Assembly: GCF_026616195.1 (NCBI RefSeq)
Contig: NZ_JANHDH010000003.1
Location: 682,001 to 746,000, forward strand
Reading direction: 5' to 3'
From: Haloarchaeobius amylolyticus
GTDB taxonomy: Archaea > Halobacteriota > Halobacteria > Halobacteriales > Natrialbaceae
DNA: 64,000 bases
The position numbers were made by a program, and so were the translations under genes. The notes below the pieces were generated by a model. The model was not told where the DNA came from. It was given only the letters and a program-made list of their open reading frames with translations, and made no database searches. Position 1 is the first letter of the stretch. Each line of letters starts with the position of its first letter. Shown here in pieces: positions 33,110-41,545 of this stretch.

Positions 33110-33823
33110 ATGAGCTACCGATACCGGGCGGTCTTCGTCGACCTCGACGACACGCTCTACGCCTACGAGCCGTGCAACGAGGCCGGCAAGGAGGCCGCAC
33201 TCGAGACGGCCCGCGACCTCGGGTACGACTTCGAGCGCGACGAGTTCCGGCGGTACTACCAGGACGCCAGGAGCGAGGTGAAGCGCGAACTCGCCGGCAC
33301 GGCGTCGGCCCACGAGCGCTTCCTCTACTTCAAGCGCCTCATCGAGATATACACCGGGACCCACAAGTCCCGCCACGCGCTCGAACTCGGCGAGGCGTAC
33401 TGGGACAACTACATCGAGGAGATGGAGCTGTTCGACGGTGTGACGGAGACGCTGGAACGCTTCCACGACGCCGGCGTCAAGGTGGCCATCGTGAGCAACC
33501 TCACGACCCGCATCCAGCTGAAGAAGCTCGAACACCTCGGGCTCGAATCCGAGATCGACCTCGTCGTCACCTCCGAGGAGACCGGCTCCGAGAAGCCCGC
33601 CTCGGTGATGTTCACGCTTCCGCTGGCCCAGCTCGACCTGCGCCCGAGCGAGGCCGTCATGGTGGGCGACAGCGTCGAGGCCGACGTCGAGGGCGGGAAC
33701 GCGCTCGGCCTGACGACGGTCCTGTTCGAGGCCGGGTCGCAGGCCGACGACGAGCTCCGGGGCCGCCGCCAGCCCGATTTCCGAACTGATAACTTCGCGG
33801 ACCTCGCAGAGTTGGTGTTATGA
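33110..33823 (+). CDS. HAD-superfamily hydrolase
   Basis: 237 residues. The HAD motifs are all present: FVDLDDTLY (I, nucleophile Asp), VSNLTTR (II), K in SEKPASVMF (III) and [11 protein letters not shown] (IV). A helical cap lies between motifs I and II. Likely a small-molecule phosphatase (phosphoglycolate phosphatase- or YjjG-like). Overlaps the following aldolase gene by four bases, so the pair may act in the same sugar-phosphate step. An upstream GTG is a less likely start. Confidence 0.88.
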   Translation: MSYRYRAVFVDLDDTLYAYEPCNEAGKEAALETARDLGYDFERDEFRRYYQDARSEVKRELAGTASAHERFLYFKRLIEIYTGTHKSRHALELGEAYWDNYIEEMELFDGVTETLERFHDAGVKVAIVSNLTTRIQLKKLEHLGLESEIDLVVTSEETGSEKPASVMFTLPLAQLDLRPSEAVMVGDSVEADVEGGNALGLTTVLFEAGSQADDELRGRRQPDFRTDNFADLAELVL

Positions 33824-34449
33824 CACTCGAAGCGGAACGAGACGCCGTCGTCCAGTGGGCGCCCGACCTCGCCGACCTCACGCCGGGGCGGACCGGCAAC
33901 CTGAGCGTGCGTGCCGAGGACGCCTTCGCCGTCACGCCGACGGGCGTGCCCTACGACAGTTTCGACGCGGAGGACGTGCCCGTCGTCGATTTCGAGGGCG
34001 AGCAACTCGCCGGGAACATGAAGCCCTCCAGCGAGGTGCCCATGCACCGGTACCTCTACCGCGACATCGACGCGGGCGCCATCGTCCACACCCACTCGAC
34101 GTGGGCGACGACGATGTCGGTCCTGCACGAGCCCCTGCCGGCCATCCACTACATGATCGTCGCGGTCGGTCACGAGGTCCCCGTCGCGGAGTACGCGCCC
34201 TACGGCTCGCAGGAACTCGCCGAGAACTGCGTCGAAGCCATGGAGGAGGCCGACTCGCAGGCGTGTTTCATCGAGAACCACGGCCTCGTCGTCACGGCCG
34301 AGGACCTCCCGACCGCCGTCGAGAACACCGGTCACATCGAGAACCTCTGTCAGGTCTACCTGCAGGCCCGGAACGTGGGCGAGCCGACCGAGCTCTCGAC
34401 CGCGGACCTCGAGACCGTCGAGGAGAAGTTCGAGTCCTACGGGCAGTAG
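33820..34449 (+). CDS. Class II aldolase (fuculose-phosphate aldolase-like)
   Basis: 209 residues. The Zn-binding residues appear as HTHSTWATT (two His) and the third His in ENHGLVV. The substrate loop is [12 protein letters not shown]. Family members are L-fuculose-1-phosphate aldolase and related epimerases or aldolases. Translational coupling with the HAD phosphatase suggests breakdown of a phosphorylated sugar or 5'-deoxyribose-type salvage product, which is an inference. Confidence 0.88.
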   Translation: MTLEAERDAVVQWAPDLADLTPGRTGNLSVRAEDAFAVTPTGVPYDSFDAEDVPVVDFEGEQLAGNMKPSSEVPMHRYLYRDIDAGAIVHTHSTWATTMSVLHEPLPAIHYMIVAVGHEVPVAEYAPYGSQELAENCVEAMEEADSQACFIENHGLVVTAEDLPTAVENTGHIENLCQVYLQARNVGEPTELSTADLETVEEKFESYGQ

Positions 34450-34505
34450 GCTGGCTTACATATACATGCAGAGTTATTATCACACTAACAGTTGAACTGA
34501 CAGAT

Positions 34506-34527
34506 GGTGACTTCGGGGGTCGTCACC
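34506..34527. repeat. Short hairpin after aldolase gene
   Basis: GGTGAC and GTCACC arms separated by ten G-rich bases, in the 240-base gap between the aldolase and the exchanger. An AT-rich stretch (CATATACATG to TTATTATC) lies before it. No gene is convincing in this gap. It may be a transcript end. Confidence 0.3.
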
Positions 34528-34697
34528 AGAGACAGCGGTCGACCAGGGGGGAATCCGACCGCCCCGGAGCACCCACATCCACCAGTCTTTTACGGACCCA
34601 CCGACAGCCGTCGTCGGGTCCGTCTTCTCCAGTCCGATAGCCGAGTGGCACCCCTCGACTCCTCGTATTATGTCACTGGACGGTGAGTATCAGGACG

Positions 34698-35618
34698 ATG
34701 TTGCTGGAACTGGGCCTGTTCGTCGGCGGACTCGCGTTGCTGGTCGCGGGAGCCGACCGCACGGTCAGGGCGGCGGGTGAACTCGCGCTCTACTACGGCG
34801 TCTCGACGTTCTTCGTCGGGGTCACGGTCATCTCTGTCGGCACCTCCATCCCGGAGATGACGACCAGCATCTACGCCGCGCTGTACGGCGCGGGCGACCT
34901 CGTCGTCGGGAACATCGTCGGGTCCGAGACGGCCCAGATAACGCTCGCCATCGGCATCGTCGCCCTCATCGCGCCCATCGAGGCCGAGCGTCGGAACGTC
35001 GCCATCTACGGGGGTGCGATGACCCTCTCGATGATCATCATGCTCCTCACCCTGGAGGACGGGCTGCTCATCCGGTCTGAGGGGTTCCTGATGATGCTCG
35101 CCTACGTGTTCTTCATCCACGACCTCTACTCGAACGAGGGCGGCGAGGAGATCACCGAGGAGGTCATCGAGGAACGCGCCTCGCCCCGGGAGACGGTGCC
35201 CGCCATCCTCGTCGGCCTGCTCATGGTCGTGGTCGGTGGCCACCTCATGGTGACGAACGGCATCGAACTCGCCGCGCTCCTCGGCGTCCCGACCTACCTG
35301 CTCGGGCTACTGACGGGCCTCGGGACCACCCTGCCGGAGATAACCGTCGCCGGACTGGCGGCGAAACGGGGCGAGGGCGGCATCTCGGTCGGGTCGCTGC
35401 TCGGGAGCAACATCACGGACCCGGTGTTCTCGCTGGGCGTGGGGGCGCTGTTCGCGGACGTGGTCGTGAACGACCTCGGGGCGGTCCAGCTCTCCGGCGC
35501 GTACATGCTCGGTGTCTCGCTGCTCGTGCTGGCGCTGTTCTACTGGCGCCGGGGCATCTCGCGGCGGTTCGGCGTGGTCTGTGTCCTGCTGTACCTCCCG
35601 TCGTTCTTCCTGGTCTGA
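34698..35618 (+). CDS. Sodium/calcium exchanger family (CaCA) protein
   Basis: 306 residues, about ten membrane helices. The two alpha repeats are clear: GTSIPEMTTSIYAAL with GNIVGSETAQITLA, and GLGTTLPEITVAGLAA with GSLLGSNITDPVFS. These Glu and Asn/Thr residues form the ion site in CaCA exchangers. An acidic cytoplasmic loop (SNEGGEEITEEVIEE) divides the halves. Likely exports Ca2+ or exchanges cations for Na+/H+. A GTG five codons upstream is an alternative start. Confidence 0.9.
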   Translation: MLLELGLFVGGLALLVAGADRTVRAAGELALYYGVSTFFVGVTVISVGTSIPEMTTSIYAALYGAGDLVVGNIVGSETAQITLAIGIVALIAPIEAERRNVAIYGGAMTLSMIIMLLTLEDGLLIRSEGFLMMLAYVFFIHDLYSNEGGEEITEEVIEERASPRETVPAILVGLLMVVVGGHLMVTNGIELAALLGVPTYLLGLLTGLGTTLPEITVAGLAAKRGEGGISVGSLLGSNITDPVFSLGVGALFADVVVNDLGAVQLSGAYMLGVSLLVLALFYWRRGISRRFGVVCVLLYLPSFFLV

Positions 35619-35644
35619 CCCGTCACCGCCGGGCCACGCCCCGG

Positions 35645-36391
35645 TCAGAACCGCAGGTCGGCGACGACCGGCCAGTGGTCGGAGGGGTAGGGGGCGCTGC
35701 TGACGACCGTCTCGAACCGGTCGACCGCGAACTCGTCGCTCGCGAAGACGTAGTCGATGCGGTCGTCGGCGTGGCCGTCGAACCGGTGGAAGGTCCCGTG
35801 GGGTCCGGCGACGGTCTCGGCGGCCTCCCGGGCGGGCCGGAGTCCGGCGTCGGTCAACGCCGTGACGGGCCGTGACTGCGGCGTGGCGTTGAAGTCACCC
35901 ACGACGAGTTCGGGGACCTCGCCGGTCAGGAAGCGCTCGTGGAGGAGCCGGCTGCTCTGGTACCGGGCCTCTGCGCCCTCGTGGTCGAGGTGGGTCGCGA
36001 GGAACCGGAGGGGCTGCCCGTCGACCTCGGCGTCGAGCCAGGTGGCGACGCGGGGGTAGGCGGCGTCCCAGCCCACGCTCACCTCGCCGGGCGTCGGCGA
36101 GAGCCAGAACGCACCGGTGTCGATGGGGTCGACCAGGTCGCGCCGGTACGCGACCGGGACGTGTTCGCCCTCGTCGGCACCCTGGCGGCCGACGCCGAAC
36201 CAGTCGTACCCGGGGAGGTGCTCGCGGAGGTACGCGAACTGGTGGGGGGTCGCCTCCTGGACGCCCAGGATATCGGCGTCGATGTCGCCCAGCAGGTCGA
36301 CGACCCGTTCGCGCCGGTTGGGCCACGCGTCCGGCCCGTCGTACTCCGTATCGTACCGGCAGTTGAAGCTCGCCACGCGCAGGTCCGTCAT
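35645..36391 (-). CDS. Endonuclease/exonuclease/phosphatase family protein
   Basis: 248 residues of the EEP (DNase I-like) fold. Motifs: SFNCRYDTEYDG (Asn), ILGVQEATPHQ (Glu, metal), THLDHEG, VVGDFNATPQS (Asp/Asn), RIDYVFAS and the final SDHWPVVA (Asp/His). No signal peptide, so cytoplasmic. Members cleave nucleic acids or phosphomonoesters. The specificity cannot be assigned. Confidence 0.88.
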   Translation of the reverse strand: MTDLRVASFNCRYDTEYDGPDAWPNRRERVVDLLGDIDADILGVQEATPHQFAYLREHLPGYDWFGVGRQGADEGEHVPVAYRRDLVDPIDTGAFWLSPTPGEVSVGWDAAYPRVATWLDAEVDGQPLRFLATHLDHEGAEARYQSSRLLHERFLTGEVPELVVGDFNATPQSRPVTALTDAGLRPAREAAETVAGPHGTFHRFDGHADDRIDYVFASDEFAVDRFETVVSSAPYPSDHWPVVADLRF

Positions 36392-36446
36392 TCTCTGATG
36401 GGGGGAAGGGCGCTCGTGCGCAAGGGTCTTCCGCCTCGTGACGGCC

Positions 36447-36860
36447 TCAGAACTGGAGGTGCGAGGACGACCCCGGCATGTCGTCGTCGGCGTCGATGCC
36501 GCCCTCGTGGAGGAACTCGCAGGCGTCGTCGGTCAGGTAGACGACGCCCCGGTTGACGCTGATGTCGACGGGGACGAGCGAGAGTCCTTCCGCCTTCCCG
36601 TTGTCGCAGTCGCCCGAGCAGGCGTCGAACATCGAGCCGTGCTTCGGGCAGATGATCTCGCCCTCGCGCATGGCGACGCCCATCCCGCGGTCGAGGCGCT
36701 GGTCGGTCTCGTGCTGGCAGAAGTTCTTCCAGGCCTCGACGCAGTCGGGCTGTTTGACGAGTATGACCTCCTCCTTCGAGCCGTGGGACTCGCGGACGGT
36801 GAAGAGGTACGAACCGTTCTCCGGTATCTCGTCGACGCTGGTCAGTCGCGTGGGGGCCAT
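36447..36860 (-). CDS. Rieske-type [2Fe-2S] ferredoxin protein
   Basis: 137 residues. The cluster motif is split as NFCQHETDQRLDRG and ICPKHGSMFDACSGDC, with Cys-x-His pairs and the two extra Cys of the Rieske loop (ACSGDC). It has no membrane anchor or signal, so it is probably a soluble electron carrier or the ferredoxin partner of an oxygenase. The start is the Met before APTRLTSVDE. Divergent from the SDR gene with about 105 bases between. Confidence 0.85.
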   Translation of the reverse strand: MAPTRLTSVDEIPENGSYLFTVRESHGSKEEVILVKQPDCVEAWKNFCQHETDQRLDRGMGVAMREGEIICPKHGSMFDACSGDCDNGKAEGLSLVPVDISVNRGVVYLTDDACEFLHEGGIDADDDMPGSSSHLQF

Positions 36861-36965
36861 GTCGCCTGCCTCGACCGGGTGCGTCTTAACGTTGTTCGCT
36901 CTCGTCGACGCCGACACCGGGGAATCAGGGACGGCGGTATCTCGTCCGACGCCCACTGTTCCGAC

Positions 36966-37697
36966 ATGACGCTCGAAGGCAAACGCGCCATCGTCACCGG
37001 CGGGACCTCGGGTATCGGCCGCGCCACCGCGAAGCGGTTCTGCGACGAGGGTGCCGAGGTTATCATCGCCAGCAGGAGCGCCGATACGGGCCAACATGTC
37101 GCCGAGGAACTCGGCTGCACGTTCGTCCAGGCCGACGTGCGCGAGTACGACGAGGTGGTCGCACTGGTCGAGCACGCGGTCGAGACCATGGGCGGCCTCG
37201 ACGTGCTGGTGAACAACGCCGGCATCGGGAGCGTCACCTCGGTCGAGGAGATGGAACTCGAGGAGTGGGACGCCGTCGTCGCCACCGACCTGACGGGCGT
37301 GATGCACGGGACCAGGGCGGCACTCTCGCACCTGAAAGAGTCCGGTGGCTGTATCGTCAACGTCGCCTCCATCTACGGGCTGGTCGGCGGGCGTGGTGCG
37401 GCCTCGTACTCGGCCGCGAAGGGCGGTGTCGTCAACTTCACCCAGCAGGTCGCCATCGACTACGCCCGCGAGGGCGTCCGGGTGAACAGCGTCTGTCCGG
37501 GGTTCGTCGATACCCCGATGACCGACGACCTGCTCGAATCCGAGCGCTTCCAGGAGTTCCTTGAGGCGAACACGCCGATGGGGCGGCCCGCCGACCCGGC
37601 GGAGATCGCGCCAGTCATCGCCTTCCTCGCCTCTGACGACGCGTCGTACGTGACCGGCGCGAACGTCCCGGTCGACGGGGGCTGGACCGCCCACTGA
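36966..37697 (+). CDS. Short-chain dehydrogenase/reductase (FabG-like)
   Basis: 243 residues. Cofactor site TGGTSGIGRA, stabilising NNAG (VLVNNAGIGSV), catalytic Ser in VNVASIYGL, YxxxK as YSAAKGG, and the C-terminal GANVPVDGGW. An Arg in ASRS after the second strand suggests NADP(H) use. The substrate could be a 3-oxoacyl chain, sugar or alcohol. Convergent with the M23 gene. Confidence 0.9.
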   Translation: MTLEGKRAIVTGGTSGIGRATAKRFCDEGAEVIIASRSADTGQHVAEELGCTFVQADVREYDEVVALVEHAVETMGGLDVLVNNAGIGSVTSVEEMELEEWDAVVATDLTGVMHGTRAALSHLKESGGCIVNVASIYGLVGGRGAASYSAAKGGVVNFTQQVAIDYAREGVRVNSVCPGFVDTPMTDDLLESERFQEFLEANTPMGRPADPAEIAPVIAFLASDDASYVTGANVPVDGGWTAH

Positions 37698-37707
37698 GGC
37701 GGGGTGC

Positions 37708-38766
37708 TCAATCCCGTTCGGTGACGACCCTGTCGCCGGCCCAGAGGTAGCGCCAGTCCGCGTCCTCGCGGGCTGTCTCGTACACGTCCCGGCCCTCGCG
37801 GCGGTCGTCGTCGCGGGAGACGACCGTCTCGACGAACCGGGGCACCAGCCCGGCGGCGAACCAGAAGTTCTGGCTGTCCATGAGCTGGAAGTGCAGGTGG
37901 GGTTCGGAGGAGAACCCGGAGTTGCCACACTCGCCGACGACCTGCCCGCGAGTGACCTCCTCGCCGGGTTCGACGGCGACGCTCCCCTGTTTGAGGTGTG
38001 CGAGCATGCTGTACTCGCCGTCGGCGTGCTCGATGACGACGTGGTTGCCCGCGATGTTCCAGGTGCGCCACTCCAGCCAGCCCGAGCCTGGTCGCGGGAA
38101 GTCACGCAGCGAATCCTCGGTCTTCACGACGGTCCCGTCGGCGGGGGCGAGGAGGGGTTCGCCGAAGGCGTGGTAGTCCGTCAGGGCGGTCCCGTCGCCC
38201 TCGTGGGTCTCGCCGTCCTCGCCCGCCACGACGAAGTCGTAGGCGTAGCGCTGGGAGACGATGCCCCACGAGTGCGAGGTCGGTTTGGTGACGCCGCCGT
38301 TGGCGGTCGTCCACTCACCCTCCAGTGGCAGGGAGAGGTCGGTCTCGGGGACGTGTCGCTCCCGGTTCGGGAGGCGGCCGCGGTACCTGACGTAGGCGAA
38401 CAGGGTACCGCCGATCTGGAGGGCCTGGGTGTAGAGTCCCCACGGGGTTATCGCCCAGACCAGCTGCGTGAGGAGGTACTTCGCCCGGGCGACGTTCGAC
38501 ATCTCGTACTCGTAGCCGTCGTGTTCGGTCGGGATTGTGGCGAGCAGCATCGGCAGGAGCCCACCGGTGAGGAAGAACACCCATGCGTGTGGTGCCAGTG
38601 CGGGGACCCGGTTCGCGAGGAACCCGAGCAGGAAGAACCCGGCCATGACGACGAACATGTTGCGGGCGGCGAGCCACGACAGCACTCGTCGTGCCAGCTG
38701 TCGGAGGGACTCGGTCGGGCCGGCGTCGCCCGGCGGCTCGGCGCTCGCGGTTGTCTTCTCTGTCAT
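37708..38766 (-). CDS. Membrane-anchored M23-family peptidase
   Basis: 352 residues. The N-terminal half has two to three membrane helices (about 38-55, 62-80 and 100-125). The C-terminal half is a LytM/M23 domain with H in SHSWGIVSQRYAYDF, the Asp in LTDYHAFGEPLLAPADGTV, GNHVVIEHADGEYSMLAHL and the H-x-H SEPHLHFQLM. M23 enzymes normally cut peptidoglycan cross-links, which archaea lack, so the target is probably a protein, or the domain is a binding module. Upstream bases to the next gene hold nothing further. Confidence 0.85.
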   Translation of the reverse strand: MTEKTTASAEPPGDAGPTESLRQLARRVLSWLAARNMFVVMAGFFLLGFLANRVPALAPHAWVFFLTGGLLPMLLATIPTEHDGYEYEMSNVARAKYLLTQLVWAITPWGLYTQALQIGGTLFAYVRYRGRLPNRERHVPETDLSLPLEGEWTTANGGVTKPTSHSWGIVSQRYAYDFVVAGEDGETHEGDGTALTDYHAFGEPLLAPADGTVVKTEDSLRDFPRPGSGWLEWRTWNIAGNHVVIEHADGEYSMLAHLKQGSVAVEPGEEVTRGQVVGECGNSGFSSEPHLHFQLMDSQNFWFAAGLVPRFVETVVSRDDDRREGRDVYETAREDADWRYLWAGDRVVTERD

Positions 38767-38891
38767 TGATTCACGCTTCGAACTGTTGGTAAGTAGTGGT
38801 TTTGCGAAACCCATCTCACAAGTCGTGCTAGCATACCACATGATTCTGACGCGTCGGTACGCTCATTTCCCCGACGGCTGTCTGGGCGAGT

Positions 38892-39770
38892 ATGTCGGAC
38901 GACCACGAGCAGGCCGGCGGGCCACGGGAGGCGTTCGAACTCCTCGGGCACGACCTCCGCCTCGAGATACTGCTCGCGTTCCTGGACCGCTGGCGGGCGG
39001 CCCACACCGAGCCACAGCGCTACTCGGACCTGATGCGCGCCGTCGACCTGCAGGACAGCGGGAAGTTCAACTACCACCTCGGGCGCCTCCGCGGGAGCTA
39101 CCTGCGACAGACCGAGGACGGCTACGTGCCGACCGCCAGCGCGACGGCCCTCCACCGCGCCGTGCTCGCCAACCGGCCGACCGAGGCCGCGCCACGGTCG
39201 ACCATCGACTCCGAAGTCGCCTGTCCCGAGTGTGGGGGCGAGACCACCGCCACCTACGAGGGTGACTTCTTCTCGCTCCGGTGTCCCTCCTGCGACGACC
39301 TCGTCGACGGGTTCACCTACCCCTTCCCGAAGAACGGCCTCGACGGGCGGAGCGACGAGGCGGTGTTGCAGGCGGTGTACGACCGCGCCCGGACCCAGGT
39401 CGGGCTGGCGCGTCGGGGGCAGTGTCCCGACTGTGCGGGGACGACGACCGTCACCATCGGGCCCGATGCCCTCGACGACCCCGACGCCTATCCGGTCGGA
39501 ATCTCCTGCGAGACGTGCACGTGGATCGTCGAGTCCGGGTTCTACCTGCCACTGCTCTCGGACGCAGGCGTCGCGGCAGGACTGGTCGACGTCGGCCTCC
39601 CGGTCGAGGAGGCGTTCCACTGGGAGTTCCCCGACCCGGAAGCGTGCGTCGTCGACGACGACCCCATGACGGTCGAACTCCGAGTCGAAGCCGAAGACGG
39701 GACGGCGACCGTCGTGGTCGACGGGGACCTCGACGTCCAGTCAGTGGACGTCACCGAGGAAAGCGGGTAG
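38892..39770 (+). CDS. ArsR-like winged-helix protein with two zinc ribbons
   Basis: 292 residues. Residues about 10-85 are an ArsR-type winged helix (AFELLGHDLRLEILLAFLDR, GKFNYHLGRLRG). Two zinc ribbons follow: CPECGGETT with CPSCDDL (about 118-140), and CPDCAGTTT with CETCTW (about 185-220). The remainder is a beta-rich acidic tail. A common haloarchaeal regulator layout (DUF7351-like by memory). The target is unknown; no operon partner. Confidence 0.8.
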   Translation: MSDDHEQAGGPREAFELLGHDLRLEILLAFLDRWRAAHTEPQRYSDLMRAVDLQDSGKFNYHLGRLRGSYLRQTEDGYVPTASATALHRAVLANRPTEAAPRSTIDSEVACPECGGETTATYEGDFFSLRCPSCDDLVDGFTYPFPKNGLDGRSDEAVLQAVYDRARTQVGLARRGQCPDCAGTTTVTIGPDALDDPDAYPVGISCETCTWIVESGFYLPLLSDAGVAAGLVDVGLPVEEAFHWEFPDPEACVVDDDPMTVELRVEAEDGTATVVVDGDLDVQSVDVTEESG

Positions 39771-39775
39771 GCGCC

Positions 39776-40648
39776 TCAGACCGGCTGGTCGGGCGCGTGG
39801 ACCGTCACGACGGGCACCGAGGCCAGCCTGACGACGCGTTCGGTGACGCTCCCGAGCAGGTAGCGGTCCAGTCCCGTCCGGCCGTGGGTCCCCATCACGA
39901 TGCAGTCCACGTCGTTCTCCTCGGCGTACTCGACGATGGCGCGGTAGGGCGACCCGTGGACGACGCTCGACTTCGTCACGGTGCCACCACTGGACTCGAT
40001 GTGTGCCCCGAGGCGTTCGATGGCCTGCTCGCCGGCGTTCTCGAGTTCGTCGGTGATGTAGGCCGATTCGACGCCGCCGGGGGCGGCGGTCGTATCGACG
40101 GCGTTGATGACGTGGATATCGGCGTCCATCGCGCTGGCGAACGTGGCCGCGTGCTCCGCGGCGGCCATGGCGCTCTCGCTCCCGTCGGTCGGCACGAGCA
40201 GTCGCTCGAAGGCGGCCTCGGCCGGCATGGCGGTCTCCTCGTGGACCGTGACGACAGGGACGGACGCGGTGCGGATGGTCCGTTCCGTGACGCTCCCGAG
40301 GACGTACCGGTCGAAGCCGGTGCGCCCGTGGGTCCCCATCACGATGCAGTCCACGTCGTTGTCGTCGACGTACCGGGCCAGCACCTCGTGAATCTGGTCC
40401 GGTTCGTCGAGGATGGCGGTGGTCGGCTCGATGCCTGCCTCCGTCACGACCGCCCGGGTCTCCTCGACGTGCTCCGCGGCCGCCGCCGTGGCCTCGGCCT
40501 CCGAGGGGGCGAACAGGCGCTCTCGTTGCTCCGGTACGTGCACCACGTCGACGGCCGCCCCGAACCGCCGTGCCAGCGCGGCCGCACACTCGGCCGCGGT
40601 CAGTGCAGCCTCGCTCCCGTCCGTCGGCACCAGTATCCTCTCGTACAT
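39776..40648 (-). CDS. Tandem universal stress protein
   Basis: 290 residues made of two UspA domains (about 1-140 and 148-290). Both keep the ATP-binding signature, GTHGRTGFDRYVLGSVTERT in the first and GTHGRTGLDRYLLGSVTERV in the second, and the N-terminal ILVPTDGSEAAL and LLVPTDGSESAM. Probably ATP-binding, acting in stress or energy limitation. The divergent gap to the next gene carries two palindromes that may be operators. Confidence 0.92.
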   Translation of the reverse strand: MYERILVPTDGSEAALTAAECAAALARRFGAAVDVVHVPEQRERLFAPSEAEATAAAAEHVEETRAVVTEAGIEPTTAILDEPDQIHEVLARYVDDNDVDCIVMGTHGRTGFDRYVLGSVTERTIRTASVPVVTVHEETAMPAEAAFERLLVPTDGSESAMAAAEHAATFASAMDADIHVINAVDTTAAPGGVESAYITDELENAGEQAIERLGAHIESSGGTVTKSSVVHGSPYRAIVEYAEENDVDCIVMGTHGRTGLDRYLLGSVTERVVRLASVPVVTVHAPDQPV

Positions 40649-40701
40649 GTGACCTCTATTTCACTAGACGGGTTCGGACAGTGTCAAACCTGTCGTTGAA
40701 T

Positions 40702-40746
40702 CCCGTGACACGGGAGGGAAGTATCCGGTACGTCTGACACGTGTCA
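40702..40746. promoter_or_regulatory. Two perfect palindromes in the usp intergenic region
   Basis: CCCGTG-A-CACGGG (40702-40714) and TGACACGTGTCA (40735-40746) share the GTGACAC/GACACG core, and TGTCAAACCTGTC lies between the former and the usp start. Repeated cores in a divergent promoter region suggest a regulator-binding site. Confidence 0.45.
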
Positions 40747-40821
40747 CTTGAATGGGTGTGTTAATCATGCACACGGTTCTTGTCCCACTGCCTCTGTGAT
40801 ACAATCGCAGTTCACACGACC

Positions 40822-41013
40822 ATGACAGTGAACGACACGCCCGATAACGACCTCGCATCGCTCTTCGTGGAACTGACTGGCGAGACCACCGTGGTCGAGC
40901 CCCAGACCGACGACTCTCACGGCGTCCTCGACGCCGACGAGGGTGCCGCCGTCACCGAGGCCATGCGGAACAACGGACTGGACGACGCACTGGCAGAGCC
41001 GGACGTCGATTGA
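40822..41013 (+). CDS. Small acidic haloarchaeal protein
   Basis: 63 residues, strongly acidic, beginning MTVNDTPDNDLASLFVEL and ending AMRNNGLDDALAEPDVD. No motif, membrane helix or cysteine. The conserved-looking LFVELTGE start and GAAVTEAMRNNGLDDAL end resemble small regulatory-type proteins of haloarchaea, but I cannot name a family. Divergent from usp. Confidence 0.6.
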   Translation: MTVNDTPDNDLASLFVELTGETTVVEPQTDDSHGVLDADEGAAVTEAMRNNGLDDALAEPDVD

Positions 41014-41322
41014 GACCGATGCCATGACCTGCTGACGCGGCTCGACGGGTCGCCTGTGGGGGGCACGGGCCGGTGCCGGGACGGCATCCCCGCCACCGCG
41101 CCCACCCGTCGCGCCCGAATCCTGTCACACTGCGGCGGCGACCGCCGCCCGCCGCGCCACGTGGGCTGGTTGTCCCACGTCCGTTCTGCATCACGCCTTC
41201 TCGGTATCGTGCTCACGCGCATCTCGGCAGCCGAACGTGTTCGATTCCCGGACGGTCTCCGACCCGACCCAATCGCCGGACTAGCAACACCCTTTTTCAA
41301 TCTTCGACGCGAAGTAACATCC
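41014..41322. other. Intergenic stretch with one palindrome
   Basis: About 310 bases without a convincing gene. It is GC-rich (runs of GCCGGC type) up to 41220, then holds CGAACGTGTTCG at 41232-41243 and a CCCTTTTTCAA stretch about 30 bases before the next ATG. Some reading frames are open but have codon use unlike the neighbours. Confidence 0.6.
41232..41243. promoter_or_regulatory. Outlying NarO-type palindrome
   Basis: CGAACGTGTTCG, identical to the site before norB but 11 kb outside the nitrate island. Centred 85.5 bp before the zinc-finger ATG, farther than in the island. Confidence 0.5.
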
Positions 41323-41508
41323 ATGCAACAAGCGTGGATTCAGCTGCGGTGTCCGGCGTGTGAGGAAGGGTGGGAAGCGAACCCGGCTGACCTCCCCGAG
41401 CCGAAGCAGGAGTACACGTGCAAGCACTGCGACGATACCCGCAAGATGGCGGAGTTCACGCAGACCCAGACGGACCTGCGCATCCTGAAGGAGTTCCACG
41501 GGGTCTGA
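41323..41508 (+). CDS. Small zinc-finger protein
   Basis: 61 residues with two Cys pairs, RCPACEEGWEAN and TCKHCDDTRKM, forming a single zinc-binding unit, then an amphipathic end TQTDLRILKEFHG. I remember it as a conserved small haloarchaeal zinc-binding family (DUF7836-like). Possibly a nucleic-acid or protein adaptor. A T-rich element about 30 bases upstream suggests a short or absent leader. Convergent with the MATE gene. Confidence 0.8.
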   Translation: MQQAWIQLRCPACEEGWEANPADLPEPKQEYTCKHCDDTRKMAEFTQTQTDLRILKEFHGV

Positions 41509-41545
41509 TTCTCGGTCGTCGGCCGCTGGCCGGCGGTCTCGGCAC

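Noticed and set aside
34504..34686. 60-codon open frame before the exchanger gene
   Set aside because: It is Pro/Ser/Arg-rich without motif, overlaps the hairpin and the exchanger start, and has no promoter.
38652..38663. CGAACATGTT sequence resembling the palindrome
   Set aside because: It lies inside the M23 coding sequence, the right arm is not matched and no gene start is near.
41230..41260. T-arm-like GTTCGATTCCC, possible tRNA
   Set aside because: No anticodon arm or acceptor stem can be folded around it. It overlaps the 12-bp palindrome instead.
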